A stretch of 64,000 nt of DNA, taken from contig PCDI01000003.1 of assembly GCA_002778195.1 (NCBI GenBank), positions 992,001 through 1,056,000 of the forward strand. The letters run 5' to 3'. Of this stretch, positions 41,396 to 53,015 are shown piece after piece. A program made the translations under genes and the position numbers. Within the stretch, counting starts at the first letter, position 1. Each line of letters opens with the position of its first letter. This stretch comes from Raffaelea ambrosiae. Lineage: Eukaryota; Ascomycota; Sordariomycetes; Ophiostomatales; Ophiostomataceae. The notes under the pieces were generated by a model. That model worked only from the letters and a program-made list of their open reading frames with translations. It searched no databases and was not told the DNA's origin.

Positions 41396-42892
41396 ATGTT
41401 CGCAACGACCGGCGCCGGCCAGCGCTCGGCGCGGCGAGTCTCGGCCTCTTTGCAGGCGGGGGCGACACCCCTTCTCTTCCTTGCCTGTGTGCGCAGCTTT
41501 TGCCAGACATGCAGCAGACGACAGGTGCAGAGACACTACGCCAAGGCGAACCCGTACAAGCTCTCCCGAGACAAGGACCCGCGCATCCTGCCCGTCAGCC
41601 GTCCCCGGACGACCTCCCCCGACCTGCGCGCGGCCAACGGCGACGGGTTTGCCTCGGCGGTCATCCAGGCGGCGGCGTCATCGCCGCGGGGCGTGCCGCT
41701 GTCCAACGTGGTGGCCGTGCCGGTGCCGCCCGCGCTGGAAGAGCTGCCGGACATGGGCAGCGACGTCGTGCCGTACGGGACCCGGGGGTCCATGTTCTTG
41801 CTGAAGCTTGTCCCGCCCACGTCGTGTGTTGCCGAGGACGAGGAGGGGGGTGGGGACAGAGCGGCCGCGGAGGCGGCGGCGGCTGCGATTCCGAGCGCCG
41901 AGCTGCAGGCCCTGTACGGCGGCCAGCACGTGGTGCACCAGTGGTCGATGCGGTACCTGGCCGAGGCGCGGCTGCCGATCAGCGACATCGTGTACCCGGT
42001 CCGGGACCAGCGCACGGGCGAGACGATCCGCTCGCCGCAGCGGCTGGTCTGGCCGGTGCATCCCATGGGGGCGCAGATGCGGCAGTGGTACGCGCACAAG
42101 GACGCGACGGAGCCGCTGTGGGTGTATGCGGTGTGCCGGATGAACACCAAGTCGGCGGCGGCCAAGAGCCCGCTGGTCATGTCGCGCGTGCGGCGGCGGC
42201 TGATGCGGGTGTTCCGGCGGGTGCTGCAGCAGGAGGGCTACGACGACGTGGGCCGGCCGCGGGAGGACTTTTTGCCGCAGAAGAAGGCGCGGCCGCTCTA
42301 CGGCACGATCAAGTTCCTGGGCAACGTGGAGCCGCTGGCGCTGCTGGAGCTGCCCGTGCTGGTGGCCTACATGACGCGGGTGGTGAGGAGCCTGGAGCGG
42401 ACGTGTGCCGAGCGCGCACACAAGGACAAGGCCAGGAAGGAGGCGAGGAGGGCCAGGGTGTCGTGGTCGCTGGAGGGGGAGGAGGAGGACGACGGCGACG
42501 AAGCACTGGCAGACAGGGCAGACGAGCCATACCGGAGACAAGAGAGAGGAGGACGCGGACAAGGACAGGGACAAGGGCAGAGGCAAGGGCAGAGGCAAGG
42601 GCAGAGACAAGGACAGAGACATGGACAAGGAGAAGGACAGGGCCAGGGACAGAGACGGGGACAAGGACACGAACAGGGCCAGGGACAGAGACGGGGACAA
42701 GGACACGAACAGGGCCAGGGACAGAGACGGGGACCAGGAAAAGAGCAAGGCCGCAAAGGAGGAGGGGCGACACAGAACGCGACGGGCAGCCCACACCCGT
42801 ACATCATCCTGAACACCGACTACAACCCGCTGACAGCCGGCACGGTCAGCCGGCCGAAGCCTGTCAAGGGCTACAAGCGGAGCAGCTTCTAG
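41396..42892 (+). CDS. Unknown protein, possible mitochondrial import, Gly-Gln repeat
   Basis: I do not recognise this protein with confidence. From the ATG at 41396 it has 498 residues. The first 30 are rich in Arg, Ser and Ala with no acidic residue (MFATTGAGQRSARRVSASLQ), like a mitochondrial presequence. A conserved-looking core runs from about 65 to 345 (VPYGTRGSMFLLKLVP, HVVHQWSMRYLAEARLPISD, WYAHKDATEPLWVYAVCRMN, RVRRRLMRVFRRVL, LYGTIKFLGNVEPLALLELP). The basic helix at about 262-275 faintly resembles RNase P protein RnpA, but that is only an impression. The region about 375-465 is a Gly-Gln-Arg repeat, followed by a conserved-looking end (YIILNTDYNPLTAGTVSRPK). The first 60 codons could hide an unrecognised intron. 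Confidence 0.62.
   Translation: MFATTGAGQRSARRVSASLQAGATPLLFLACVRSFCQTCSRRQVQRHYAKANPYKLSRDKDPRILPVSRPRTTSPDLRAANGDGFASAVIQAAASSPRGVPLSNVVAVPVPPALEELPDMGSDVVPYGTRGSMFLLKLVPPTSCVAEDEEGGGDRAAAEAAAAAIPSAELQALYGGQHVVHQWSMRYLAEARLPISDIVYPVRDQRTGETIRSPQRLVWPVHPMGAQMRQWYAHKDATEPLWVYAVCRMNTKSAAAKSPLVMSRVRRRLMRVFRRVLQQEGYDDVGRPREDFLPQKKARPLYGTIKFLGNVEPLALLELPVLVAYMTRVVRSLERTCAERAHKDKARKEARRARVSWSLEGEEEDDGDEALADRADEPYRRQERGGRGQGQGQGQRQGQRQGQRQGQRHGQGEGQGQGQRRGQGHEQGQGQRRGQGHEQGQGQRRGPGKEQGRKGGGATQNATGSPHPYIILNTDYNPLTAGTVSRPKPVKGYKRSSF
42634..42741. repeat. 36-bp tandem repeat, three copies
   Basis: A 36-bp unit beginning AGGGCCAGGGACAG occurs three times almost perfectly and is translated as Gly-Gln-Arg-rich dodecapeptides in the unknown protein. 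Related 6- to 12-bp words extend upstream to about 42555. Confidence 0.85.
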
Positions 42893-43421
42893 GAGGAGAC
42901 CATCTATGTGTATCACTATGTAAGACTAGGGGATAGGAGAAGCAAAAGCCAAGAGAGCCACTTGGGCCGCGAGATCTGTTGTTTGCTCTGCTGGGCGGTC
43001 TGTCCCATCTGAAGCCTCACCAAAAGCGGTGAAGCGGGCCTCGGAGAGGCTGAACAGGGTAGCTTGCCCAAAAAAAGTGGGCCGCCAGCTCGTCCTGCGG
43101 CAGGGAGCCCCAAAAAGCGTCTTGGTGTCCACATAAGCCACCACAAAGGGGTGGACGTCCCAACCCCGATCCAACCTCTTCGCTCCCAGGAACCCCGAGA
43201 CAGCCACATTGATTGCCGGTTTGCATCGGACGACGCCGCGGAATTGGCCAGAGTCGGACACCAGCCCAGGGACGGACACAGCGCGCGACAGCCCGCGTCC
43301 GCAAGCGACCGCTCGCGACAGAAGAAAAAAAAGCGACTTGGCCTTTCAAATTTCCCGGCGAGAATCATCACCACATCCATCCCTTGAGCGGCCCGGACGC
43401 TTTCCCACGTCTTCGCCCACC
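42893..43421. other. Intergenic region upstream of chs5
   Basis: 529 bp, presumably the chs5 promoter and the 3' end of the upstream gene. No feature recognised. Confidence 0.4.
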
Positions 43422-44833
43422 ATGCTCGTCTCGCTCACGGTCGGCAAGGTCGACGCCGGCGTCACGGTGCTCCTGACCCAGGACAAGCGGTTGGTGAGTG
43501 TTGGCGCCGTCCTCCCCTCGGACGCCCTTGCTCTAAAGCTTCCTCTCTGGCTTCCTCTTTGGCTAACAACCCCCCCCCCCAGATCGAATTCCCGTCCATC
43601 CTCCTCCCGCCCAACATCTCCTCCGGCTCCATCGTCGACATCGCCGTCAGCCGCAACCGCGCGTCCGAGCAGCAGGCCGAAGATGGGTTCGCCAGCCTGC
43701 AGGCGCGCATCCTCGACACCTTTGGCGTGACGCCGCCGGCGGCGCCGCTCCTGCGCTGCCGCAACGCCACGCAGACCAGCGTCGTGCTCGAGTGGGACCC
43801 CATCCAGCTGGCGACGGCCGACCTCATCAGCCTGGCGCTCTACCGCAACGGCCAAAAGGCCGGCCACATCCCGCGCCCGCTGCAGATGCACTCGACCAAG
43901 ATCTCCGGGCTGGCCGTCGACACCGAGTACACGTTCCACCTGGTCCTGCGCACCACCGCCGGCACCCTGCAGAGCGAGCGCGTCGTCGTCCGCACCCACA
44001 AGATGACCGACCTCAGCGGCATCACCATCACCACCGGCATCCTGTCCGGCCAGGCCCGCGAGCGCCTGGCCGCCGCCGTGTCGCGCATCGGCGCCAAGCT
44101 GATCCCCGAGGCCGGCGCCGTGCGCATCGACACCACCCACTTTGTCACCACCGAGGGCCGCGGCGTCGCCTGGGAGCGGGCCACCGAGCTCAACATCCCC
44201 GTGGTCCGCCCCGAGTGGGTCGAGGCCTGCGAGAAGAACGGCCGCATCCTCGGCGTCACCAAGTTTTATCTCGACGCCGTCCGCGGGCCCAACGAGACGG
44301 AGCCCGTGGCAGCGCCGTCCGTGCCGGCGTCGGCGTCGGCACCCGAGACAGGAGGATCGGCGACCACCGAGGGAGGAGCAGCCACGCCTTCCCCATCGGC
44401 ACCGAAACTCGACAAGGAGACCGGCGTCGACAACGACGCCCCCTCCTCGTCTTCTTCGTCATCCGCCTCCTCGGACGACCAAGACAACAACAAAGACGAC
44501 GACGACGACGACGACGGGCCCGAAGACAAGACGGCCGCCCACCATGGCGACGACCAAAAGGTGTTCTTGGGCGACAACGAGAAGCTGGCACTGCGGCCGC
44601 AGCAGCAGCAGGCCAACACGGAGAATAAGGCCGACAGCACGGTCAAGGAGGGCAAGGGGAAAGCACCAGAAGCAGAGGAAGAGGAGGACGACGAGGAGGA
44701 GGACGATGACGATGACGACGACGACGACGCCAAGACCAAAGGAACAGCCGCGCCGAACGGCGGCAGGGGTCTGAAAGCAGCGTCGCCGGCGACACCGGGC
44801 GACGGGAACTCGTTCCAGGACGTGGATCTGTAG
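43422..44833 (+). CDS. chs5: Chs5, exomer complex subunit (FN3-BRCT)
   Basis: Chs5 is the scaffold of exomer at the trans-Golgi network, which exports selected cargo such as chitin synthase to the cell surface. Exons 43422-43493 and 43583-44833 give 440 residues. The 89-nt intron has donor GTGAGT, branch GCTAAC and acceptor CCAG after a C run. Residues 1-75 form the dimerising N-terminal domain (VSLTVGKVDAGVTVLL, LIEFPSILLPPNISSGSIVD). A fibronectin type III domain follows (RNATQTSVVLEWDP, TKISGLAVDTEYTFHLVLRT), then a BRCT domain at about 175-265 (DTTHFVTTEGRGVAWERA, IPVVRPEWVEACEKNGRILG). The remainder is an acidic, Asp/Glu-rich disordered tail, as in other Chs5 proteins. The tail ends about 10 bp before an ambiguous G/T tract in the assembly. 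Confidence 0.95.
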
Positions 44834-45536
44834 GGGAGAGAGGANNGGGGGGGGGGGGGGGGGNTNTNTTTTNTTTTTTTTCATGTCCTTGTTCGAGTGT
44901 CTAGACTTTAGAGCGTCAAGATGTGGTGTTTTTACCTTTTTTTTTTTCGTATTTGACGGGCTTCCAAAAAAAAGGGGGTGCACATTTATGTTGCCATGTG
45001 CCTTTATTTTTTCGTCTCCTTGTTTTTTCTTCTTTTCTTTTCTTTCCAGATAGATGTTGTAATCTATTCACAAAATCTTCACAGCCGTGTGTCCTGGAAT
45101 TACGAGGAACCTCTGATGCCCGTGCAAAGCCCCTTTACGTGTATGGCGGGCGCGAAACTGCCAGTGTATGAAGCCCTAAAGTGCCAGCCCCGATGGGAGT
45201 CCCCGTGAACAGCCCGATCAATACAGGCAGTGCTTCCCTTGCAATGCAAAAACAGAACGATACCAGGAACGAGAACCGTCCATCCCAGCCCGTAGCCAGG
45301 AGAGGGGAAAAGGGCATGAAACACAAGAAGGGAAGACAGGAGGGCAAAAGAACAAAGAAGAACGCCGTTTAATATTTGCTTCCCAATTCCACACTCCTTT
45401 TTTTTTTTGGTGTGGTGTACCCAGATATCCACGCCCTCTTTTGCGATGGCCAAGGCTAGGCAGAATCATCGTGAGAGAAACGTCTTCCACACAAAAATAA
45501 AAAAGACTCCCAACCGAGCAGTGGCGTTCGGTAGCA
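44834..45536. other. Convergent intergenic region with ambiguous bases
   Basis: Between the 3' ends of chs5 (+) and sen1 (-). 44845-44875 has a G run followed by T with several N, which is a sequencing-quality defect. No gene is visible. Confidence 0.6.
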
Positions 45537-46608
45537 TCACCTATCTCTTGTTGTTCTTTTTTTGATGAACGGATCGACCTTTTTCTTGGGTCGCATAGGG
45601 GGCTGTTTCTTGGTTAGCCAGAGTCGGTATTGGACCGGTGGCTTGTCTCCAGCTTCTTCGCGACAGGTTCCCAAAATTGTTTCGTCTCTTTTGACTCACC
45701 CTCGGTGGCCGTGCCTGCGGTGGCGGCGGCGGTCTTTCTGGCGGCAGCGCATTGCTGGCGACCTGGTGCGGTTAGTCAGGACCATCGATAAGACAGCAGA
45801 ATCAAACAGAATCAAAGCAGAAACACGCGTCCCCCGACAGTCAAAACGTACCCTCTTCACGGGCATCGCATCGTCCCCCGGACCATCGGCATGCGGTCGC
45901 TTCTTGGGCACACCCGATGACGACGACGACGACGACGGCAACGACGTCGCCGCCGCGGACGACAAAGGCCCTGGCTGTCCCGGCTGTCCCGGCACGCTGT
46001 GGTGGACCACCGGCTTCTGGCCGCCGCCGCGGGGACCCGTCGGGATCGCCTCGCCGCGCTCGTTGAGCGTGCCCACGCCGGGCGGGGGCGGGCGGCTGGG
46101 ACGGTCGACGACGGTGTACGTAGTCGGCATAGGTTTAGGGGGGCGATTACGAGGTCCGGTGGGGGGGCCGCCCCCCCGGGGTCCCTTGGGAGCCGTCGCC
46201 AGAGAGAGAGGCGGCACGGGAGGACCGGCCGGGGACGGCGGAATGGCCGGGGGCGGCGAGTAGGCGTCGTCGTCGTCGTCGTTGTCGTCGACCACAACGG
46301 GCGTGGACGCCATAGAGGACGTGCCGAACCCGCCGGACCAGCCTCCGGCACTGCCACCCCTTCCTCCTCCCCTTCCTCCTCCGGACAGCGCAGACAGCGG
46401 CACCAGATGATTCTTCGCATGGCCGGTGCCGTTGCCGTTGCCGGTACCGTTGCCGGTGCCGGTGCCGGTGGCGTGGCCATTTCTGCTGCTGCTGCTGCCG
46501 CGGCTGCTACTACTAGGATGGTGACTACGAGAAGAAGAAGGTGGTGGTGCGGCTGCATTCGAAGAAGCAGGCCCCTTTGGCGCACCCGTGGGCACCTCCT
46601 TGTTGTTC

Positions 46609-46646
<38 letters not shown>

Positions 46647-49600
46647 GGGCCTGCTTGGCGGCGGCGGCAGCGCCTTCCCCCCCAGACTCCCCCCCAGACT
46701 CCCCCCCGCAACAGCCCCATCACGTTCCCGCCGCCCGTGTACCGGCCGCGCTCCTTGGCGTCCTCGATCAGCGCGCGCCAGAACTCGCCCTGCCGCANCC
46801 CCCCTTCGCCCCCCCCCCGATCGGCCCCCGCAACAGCCCCATCACGTTCCCGCCGCCCGTGTACCGGCCGCGCTCCTTGGCGTCCTCGATCAGCGCGCGC
46901 CAGAACTCGCCCTGCCGCAGCGCGCGCGAGTCGCCCAGGATCCACAGCGACGACCGCGCGCGCGTCAGGCCCACGTTCATGCGCCGGATGTCCGTCATGA
47001 AGCCGATGCCGCCCGTGGGGCTCGCGCGCACGCACGAGAAGATGATCACCTCGCACTCGCGGCCCTGGAACGCGTCGGTCGTGTTGAACTCGACCACGTC
47101 CGTGATGCCGTCGCCGTACTGCTCCGCAAACCGCGACCGCAGCGCGTACAGCTGCGCCTTGTAGGGTGTGATGATGCCAATCTTGGGGTTGCGGGGGTCG
47201 TCGCTGGCTGGGTCGTTGCTGTTTTTGTCGTCGTCTTTGTCGTCGTCTTTGCCGCCGTTTTTTTCGTCGCTGTCGCGCCTCGAGGGCGTGCTTTGGTCCA
47301 GGACCTGGCGGAACCGCTTGTACAGCTGCAGCGCCACCCGCACCTCGTTCTCGTTCACCAGCGACTGGCCCTTGTGGCCCTTGGTCTGCACACCCTCCAC
47401 GTCAAAGAACCGGTACGGCCCCAGCAGACTGTCTTGGCCACCACCACCGCCACCACCACCACCCACGCCATGCCACGGCTGCTGCCGCAGCCGCGCCATG
47501 TCGTCGCCGTCAATGAGGCGCCCCTCGTAGAACTGCCGGCTGGGGAACCGGCTGATCTCCGGGTGCATGCGGTACTGGGTGTCCAGCAGGTGCACGTCCT
47601 TGGGCTGGTTGCGCTGCATGCGCACAAACAGCGACTGGTCGTAGCCGTAGCGCGCAGCCGACTGCGACAGCACGGTCGGCGGCAGCTGCTTCGGGTCGCC
47701 CACCAGCACGCACTTGGCGCACCCGTACTTGAGCGGGATCAGCGCGCTCAGCTCCACGCACTGCGCCGCCTCGTCGATGATGACCGTCTCGAACTCCACG
47801 TTGAGGTTCTTGAACATCTCGTGCCCGCTGCCGCTCAGAGTCGCGCACAGCACGTGCGCCCCCGACAGGATCGTCTGCTGGATCTGCCGCCGCTTGATCT
47901 CCGTCTCGCGCGCATACGTGTTGCCGCTCTCCTTGTCCCGCTCAATCTGCGCCCCGATCCGCCGCTGCTCCGTCCGCAGCGCGTCGTGCTCCCGCTGCAG
48001 CCGCCCCATCGCCGCGTGGTCCCGCTCCTCCGTCGCCACGCACCGCGCCGCCTCCAGCGCCGGCGTCAGCTCCGCCAGCTTTGCCTTGATCTCGCCCGCC
48101 CGCTGGTGCATCTTGTCCCGGTCGCTCATCGTATGCCCACCGCCGCCGCCGCCGCCGCCGCCGTCCTTGCCCTTCTCGCCCGTCGCCGTCTGCCGCTGGA
48201 TCTCCGCCTTGACCAGCTCGTCCAGCGTCACGTCCTTGACCGCCGCGTTGATCGCGTCCGTCCGGCCCAGACGCAGCACGTTGATCTTGCGCGTCGTGCC
48301 GTTGGTCTCCTTGACGCCCATCTTGAGACGCAGCACCAGCTCGTCCACGGCCGCGTTGCTGGGCGCGCACACCAGCAGCTTCTTGCTGGTGCTGTCGCCG
48401 GCCCCGCCACCGCCGGCCCCGCCACCGCCACCGCCACCGGTCGGCCTCGCTATGGCCACCCCGCCGGCCGCGTGGCTCTTGATCGTGCCCGTCAGCAGCG
48501 CGCCCACCATGGCCACAATGGTCTTGGTCTTGCCCGTGCCGGGCGGGCCCTGCACGAGCGTGAAGCCGTCGTTGGCCTTGGCGTTGAGAATGGCCACCGC
48601 CTGGCCGCGGTTGAGCTGGTAGTTGCGCTGCGTCTGCGCCACCGCCTCGTCGCCGAAGCTCAGCATCGGCGACGGCTTGGCCGACAGCACCTCGTCCATG
48701 AGGTCGTAGTACTGCAGGCTCTCGAGCGCGGCAAACTCGCGCTCGATCGTGGTCATGTTGGTGATCTTGACGGCCCGGAACTCGGCGCCGGGCAGCAGCA
48801 CCGGCAGGATCTGGTTCTTGCGGCTGCTGAGCCGGTACGCCACCTCCAGGTTGTCCCGCTTGTACGTCGTCTTCCAGATGCGCGCCAGGCAGTGCGGCAC
48901 GTCGCGCGCGTGGGCGCCGTGCAGCGGGTCCTGGTCGGCCGCCGCCTTGGACAGCAGCACAATGTCGCCCTCGCCCAGCTGCCGGTCCTTGTTGGCGGCC
49001 GCCGGCATCGACGTGCTGACCTCGAGGAAGTTGTCCACCGAGATGCGCGTGATCACCCTGACGCCAAACGGCCGCGCCGTGCTCTCGTCCTTGGACGTCA
49101 CAAACGACCGCCACGCCTCGTAGATCAGCAGCGGGAAGAACGTCCGCTTGTACTCGGCCGGCGACGGGTACGCGTCCGCCACCGCCTCGCACGCGTACCC
49201 GTTGGGCGGGTCGTTGCCCTCGTGGAAGATGTCCCACTCCAGGATCGCCTGGTGCAGCTTGTCCATCGGCGGGATGATGCGCGCCCGCATGTCCTTGGCC
49301 GACCGCAGCTGCTTGATCTTCTTCACCGGACCGCGCGCCATCATCTGCAGCGCCCGCCGCCGCCGCTTCTCCGCCTCGTCCATGGCCTGCTCGCCCTTCT
49401 TGCTCTGCTGCACCAGCGCATCGTCCGACTCGTCGTCGTCGTCGTCGTCGTCGTCATCTTCCTCTTCGTCCGAGCTGTCCACCATGATGTCGCTCTTCAT
49501 GGGTGCCGCCGGCCCGCCGCGGAGCGCCCGTGCCTTGGCAATGGCCTCCGCCTTGTGCCTCTCCATTTCGGCCTTGTCGCGGGCCCGGGACTCGCGGATG

Positions 49601-51523
49601 GCCGCCCGGTTGGCCAGCAGGGCCTTCTGATCAGGCTTGGCAGCCGCTGTCGTCTTGAGCTTGTCCAGGAGCTGCCTGTGCTTGTTCAGGCCGGGTGTCA
49701 GTGACGACGCCACGTCTTTGCTGCTGCCGCCGAGAATGGAGGCCAGAGACGGCTTGGAGGACGAGACGGTCGTTGTTGTTGTTGCTGTTGCGCCGGCGGT
49801 CGATGCCGGCGACGACGAGCGCGCCGACGGCGTGGACGTGCCGCCCCGAGACCATGCGTCGATGGTCGTCTGCTTCTTCTTCGTCTTGGCCGCGCTGCCG
49901 GTCTTGCTGAGGCCGGCACCGGACATCCACGAGACGATCTCGATGCTGTCGTCGTCGTCCTCGCCGCTTCCGTCGCCGATGGCCCTCATGAGCTCGGCGC
50001 GCTGCGTGTCGTTGAGATTGGTGTTGACAATGTACTTGGAGCGAAACTGCGGGTGGGGGGTGTACGTCTTGCGGATGGAGTCGACAAACTTGTCCGGGAA
50101 GGTCAGGTTGTACTCCTTGAGCCGGTTGAACAGCTTGACCAGAATGTCGACAATGATGCCGACCAGGTACAGGTCGCGCAGCTGGATCATCTCGAACAGA
50201 CCCATGGAGTGTGTCTGGGGGGCATCCAGGACGTCCCGCATCGTGATCTTGTCGGGGCTGCTGCCTCCTCCTCCTCCTCCTCCTCCTCCTTCTCCGCTGC
50301 TGCTGCCGTTGATGCTGCTGCTGCTGCTGCTAATGCTGCCGCTGCCGCTGCCACCAAACGCCGACGCAATCAGGCCGTCCTGGGCCAGCAGCTGCTGCGC
50401 AAACTCCATCACGTCGCGGCAGTAGTTCTCCATGATGGACTTCTCCACGCCCTCGCTCCAGGCGCGGGCGCGCAGGAACGAGTGGTCCACAAACTGCCAC
50501 TCCATCGTCCACCAGCGCTTGACGGCCTTGCGCTCGTCGGCCGTCAGGGTGCGCGACCGCAGCAGGCCTGTGGACGAGTCGCAGAGCGCGTCCAGAATGT
50601 CGCGGCTGATGCGGTAGATGTGGCGCATCGGCTCAAAGGGCGAGGGCCCCCCCGGGCGGTACGCGTCGTTCGGGGCCGCCGGAGCGCTGCCGGCGGTCAG
50701 GCTGCCCACCGAGTCGGCAAAGGCGTTCAGAAAGGGCACGGAAAAGTCGTAGACCATCTTGTGGACGGACTCGGCGCGCGTGTCCTCGTCCGCCACGGCG
50801 CTGATCAGCAGGAAGCCCGCCTCGCGCACGGCGTCCTCGGCGTGGATCAGCGTGGCCACGATGGCATCCATGGTGCGGCTCTGCAGGGCGTCGTCCGTGC
50901 ACAGCGCGCGCAGGTCGGCGCGGCTGAACTCGCTGATGCGCTCGATCGCATGCGACACGGCGTCGGCGGCCGGCTCGAGCTCGCCGTTGAAGCGCTTCTT
51001 GGCCGCGTCCTCGACCACCGCGTGGCGCTTCTTGGGCGCAAAGCGCTGGACACCGCGCAGGGCCAGCGTGGCGGCCAGCGTGGCGCGGGCGAGCTCGAGG
51101 CCGCCCGGCACGAGCGCCATGCGGAAGCCGTCCCAGAGCGCGGCCGAGCGGCGCTCCGTGATGCCCTGGGGCACGCGGGCGTTCTGGTGGAGCGAGCGCC
51201 ACTCGTCCTGGAGGGCGCGCGTGTCGAGGGCCAGCGCCGACTCGATGACGCCCACGGCGGCCCGCGACAGGCCAATGTTGTACCGGTCGCTCGGGTGCAG
51301 GTTGCAGGCGCGCACGACAAACTCGTGGTACTTGACCGCGCTGTTGATCACCGTGTTGACAAAGAGCAGGCTCTCGGCCGTGAGCCGGTAGCGCGCATCC
51401 AGGTAGCCGTCGAGCGTCAGCTGCAGCGCCGTCAGGCCGGCCACGATGCAGGTGCTGTGGCCCTCGCGCGTGGCCGTCACGGCCGGATGCTGCTGCTGGT
51501 CGCCCGCGGCGCTGCTCGCTCCT

Positions 51524-51558
<35 letters not shown>

Positions 51559-53015
51559 CCCGGTCGTGAGAAACACCGTCAGCAGATAGTCGCACACGTC
51601 GGTGCGCTGGTTGCGGCCCAGCGAGCCCATCAGCGAGCGCACAAAGGCGACGAGCAGCGGCACGCGGCTGCTGCGCGTGGTCGCTGCGGCGCCGGGCACG
51701 AGCTGCATGGACTCCTCAAAGGAGCGCGCCAGGAACGCCGGGAAGGCCGGACTGCGGCACACAAACATGGGCAGCTGGGGCGGGTTCATGAGCGACAGCG
51801 CGGCCCAGAAGGCCTTGGACGACTTGTCCATCAGCGCACAGAGGGCGCGCAGCACCAGGGCCAGCACCTGCTCGGAGCTGCGGTCCAGGTGCTGCACGGC
51901 CAGCTGGTACACGTCGAGCGGGATCTGCATGCCGCGCAGGCAGTGCAGCACAATGTCCTCGCTCATGGCGTCCAGCAGCCGCATGAAGCCGTCCCAGAAC
52001 AGCACGATGGCCGCGTCGGCCGTGTCGGCCGTGCTGACCGCCTCGATGGCGTCGGCCAGGTGGTCGCTGACGGCCCACTCGAACTGCTCGGGCGTCAGCG
52101 ACTGCGGCGGCCGGCGCTCCCAGGCCGTGCGGGCAAACGTGTTGCGCAGCGGGTCCGGCTGGAACAGGAACACGGTCATGGTCGGGATGACGGCGGACGC
52201 GATCTTGAGCGGCCGCTTCTCCTGCGTCTTCTGGAACACGTAGTTGAACAGCCGCCGGTTCTCGGGCAGGCTGAGGTACTCGACGCAGCAGAGCGCCTCA
52301 TAGAACGCCAGCACGGCCGCCGCGTCAATCGCCACCAGCTTCGCCGACGACATCGGGCCCCTCGTCTCGAGAATGTCCACGGCCCGCCGCAGGCCCCGGT
52401 CGATGCGGGCCGTGTCGTATTCGTGGAGGCGGCCTTCCATTATGTTGGTCGTTTCCTCGTCGAATTCCCTGTTTTGGTTTAGTCAGGGAAGCATACACGT
52501 CACCGGACATGTTTCCGGGCACGTCACGGACATGTTTCCGGACACGTCTCCGGACACGTCTCCGGACACGTCTCCGGACAATCTCCATCCACGCCCCGAC
52601 CACCGTCTACATCACCCGAGGAGACTCACTTCAATAACCGGCTGCGCAGCGCCTTCCGCCCCATATGCCATGCCCGCACACACCCGTCGCACTTGACCAG
52701 GAACGTCTCCGTGCGCTGGATCCAGTCGGGCAGCCAGCGGTCCGCCTGGTCGCGGTTGATGCCCAGGATCAGGGACGCCCAGGACGTCAGCTGCAGCCGG
52801 TCGCGCCCGGCCTGGATCCGCTGCTTCTTCTCCTCGACCGACGCCGGCGTCGTCGGGTCGTCGGCTGCATCGCCCGTGATCGTGTCTGGATCATCGTAGT
52901 CTTCGACATCGTCGTCGCTGATGCGCGGGCAGAAGAGGTGGGCCTCGGCCGGCACGCGTTCGAGTTCCTGGTGGGAGGCGATGATTTCCTCGTAGACCTC
53001 CTGGGGGGTCTTCAT
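45537..53015 (-). CDS. sen1: Sen1-type superfamily 1 RNA/DNA helicase
   Basis: Sen1/senataxin terminates Pol II transcripts and resolves R-loops in the nucleus. Exon 1 is 53015-52630 (MKTPQEVYEEI, with a CDGCVRAWH motif). Exon 2 starts at 52468 and runs to about 45852, then come 45762-45700 and 45602-45537. The expected product is about 2,300 residues. The N-terminal helical domain (about 130-900) is long. Helicase motifs: QGPPGTGKTKT (about 1435), IIDEAAQ (about 1694), GDPKQLPPTV, DTQYRMHPEISRFP, ITPYKAQLYALRSRF, TTDAFQGRECEVIIFS and MNVGLTRARSSLWILGD. The tail has poly-Asn, Ser/Gly/Pro runs and a basic PKKRP motif, and ends KKKVDPFIKKR. The assembled frame is broken at 46703-46919 by a 95-bp duplication with an N, and one G appears missing in a G run just downstream. 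I read both as assembly faults, not a pseudogene. Confidence 0.88.
46604..46648. repeat. Trinucleotide repeat in the sen1 tail
   Basis: (TTG)n on the plus strand with one TTC, read as poly-Asn in the sen1 C-terminal tail frame. Confidence 0.85.
46703..46919. other. 95-bp exact duplication around an N (probable assembly artefact)
   Basis: 46703-46797 is identical to 46825-46919 (offset 122 bp), separated by an N at 46798 and C-rich junk. The duplicated piece encodes part of the sen1 helicase end (EFWRALIEDAKERGRYTGGG), so the gene would contain it twice in different frames. Confidence 0.88.
52469..52629 (-). other. sen1: sen1 intron 1 with 12-bp minisatellite
   Basis: 161-nt intron with donor GTGAGT and acceptor AACAG; splicing gives AA|G and continues with EFDEETTNIMEG. 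About seven 12-bp units based on CCGGACACGTCT fill 52503-52586. Confidence 0.82.

Noticed and set aside
41329..42936. 535-codon frame overlapping the 498-aa gene in another phase
   Set aside because: Almost entirely Gly/Ala/Arg, built from the GC-rich third positions of the chosen frame. The chosen frame has balanced composition and a presequence-like start.
46588..49704. 1,038-codon plus-strand frame opposite sen1
   Set aside because: Shadow of the helicase domain and it crosses the assembly artefact; composition is not protein-like.
50053..52482. 809-codon plus-strand frame opposite the sen1 N-terminal domain
   Set aside because: His/Arg/Gln-rich shadow frame; no domain motif, and the opposite strand is clearly sen1.
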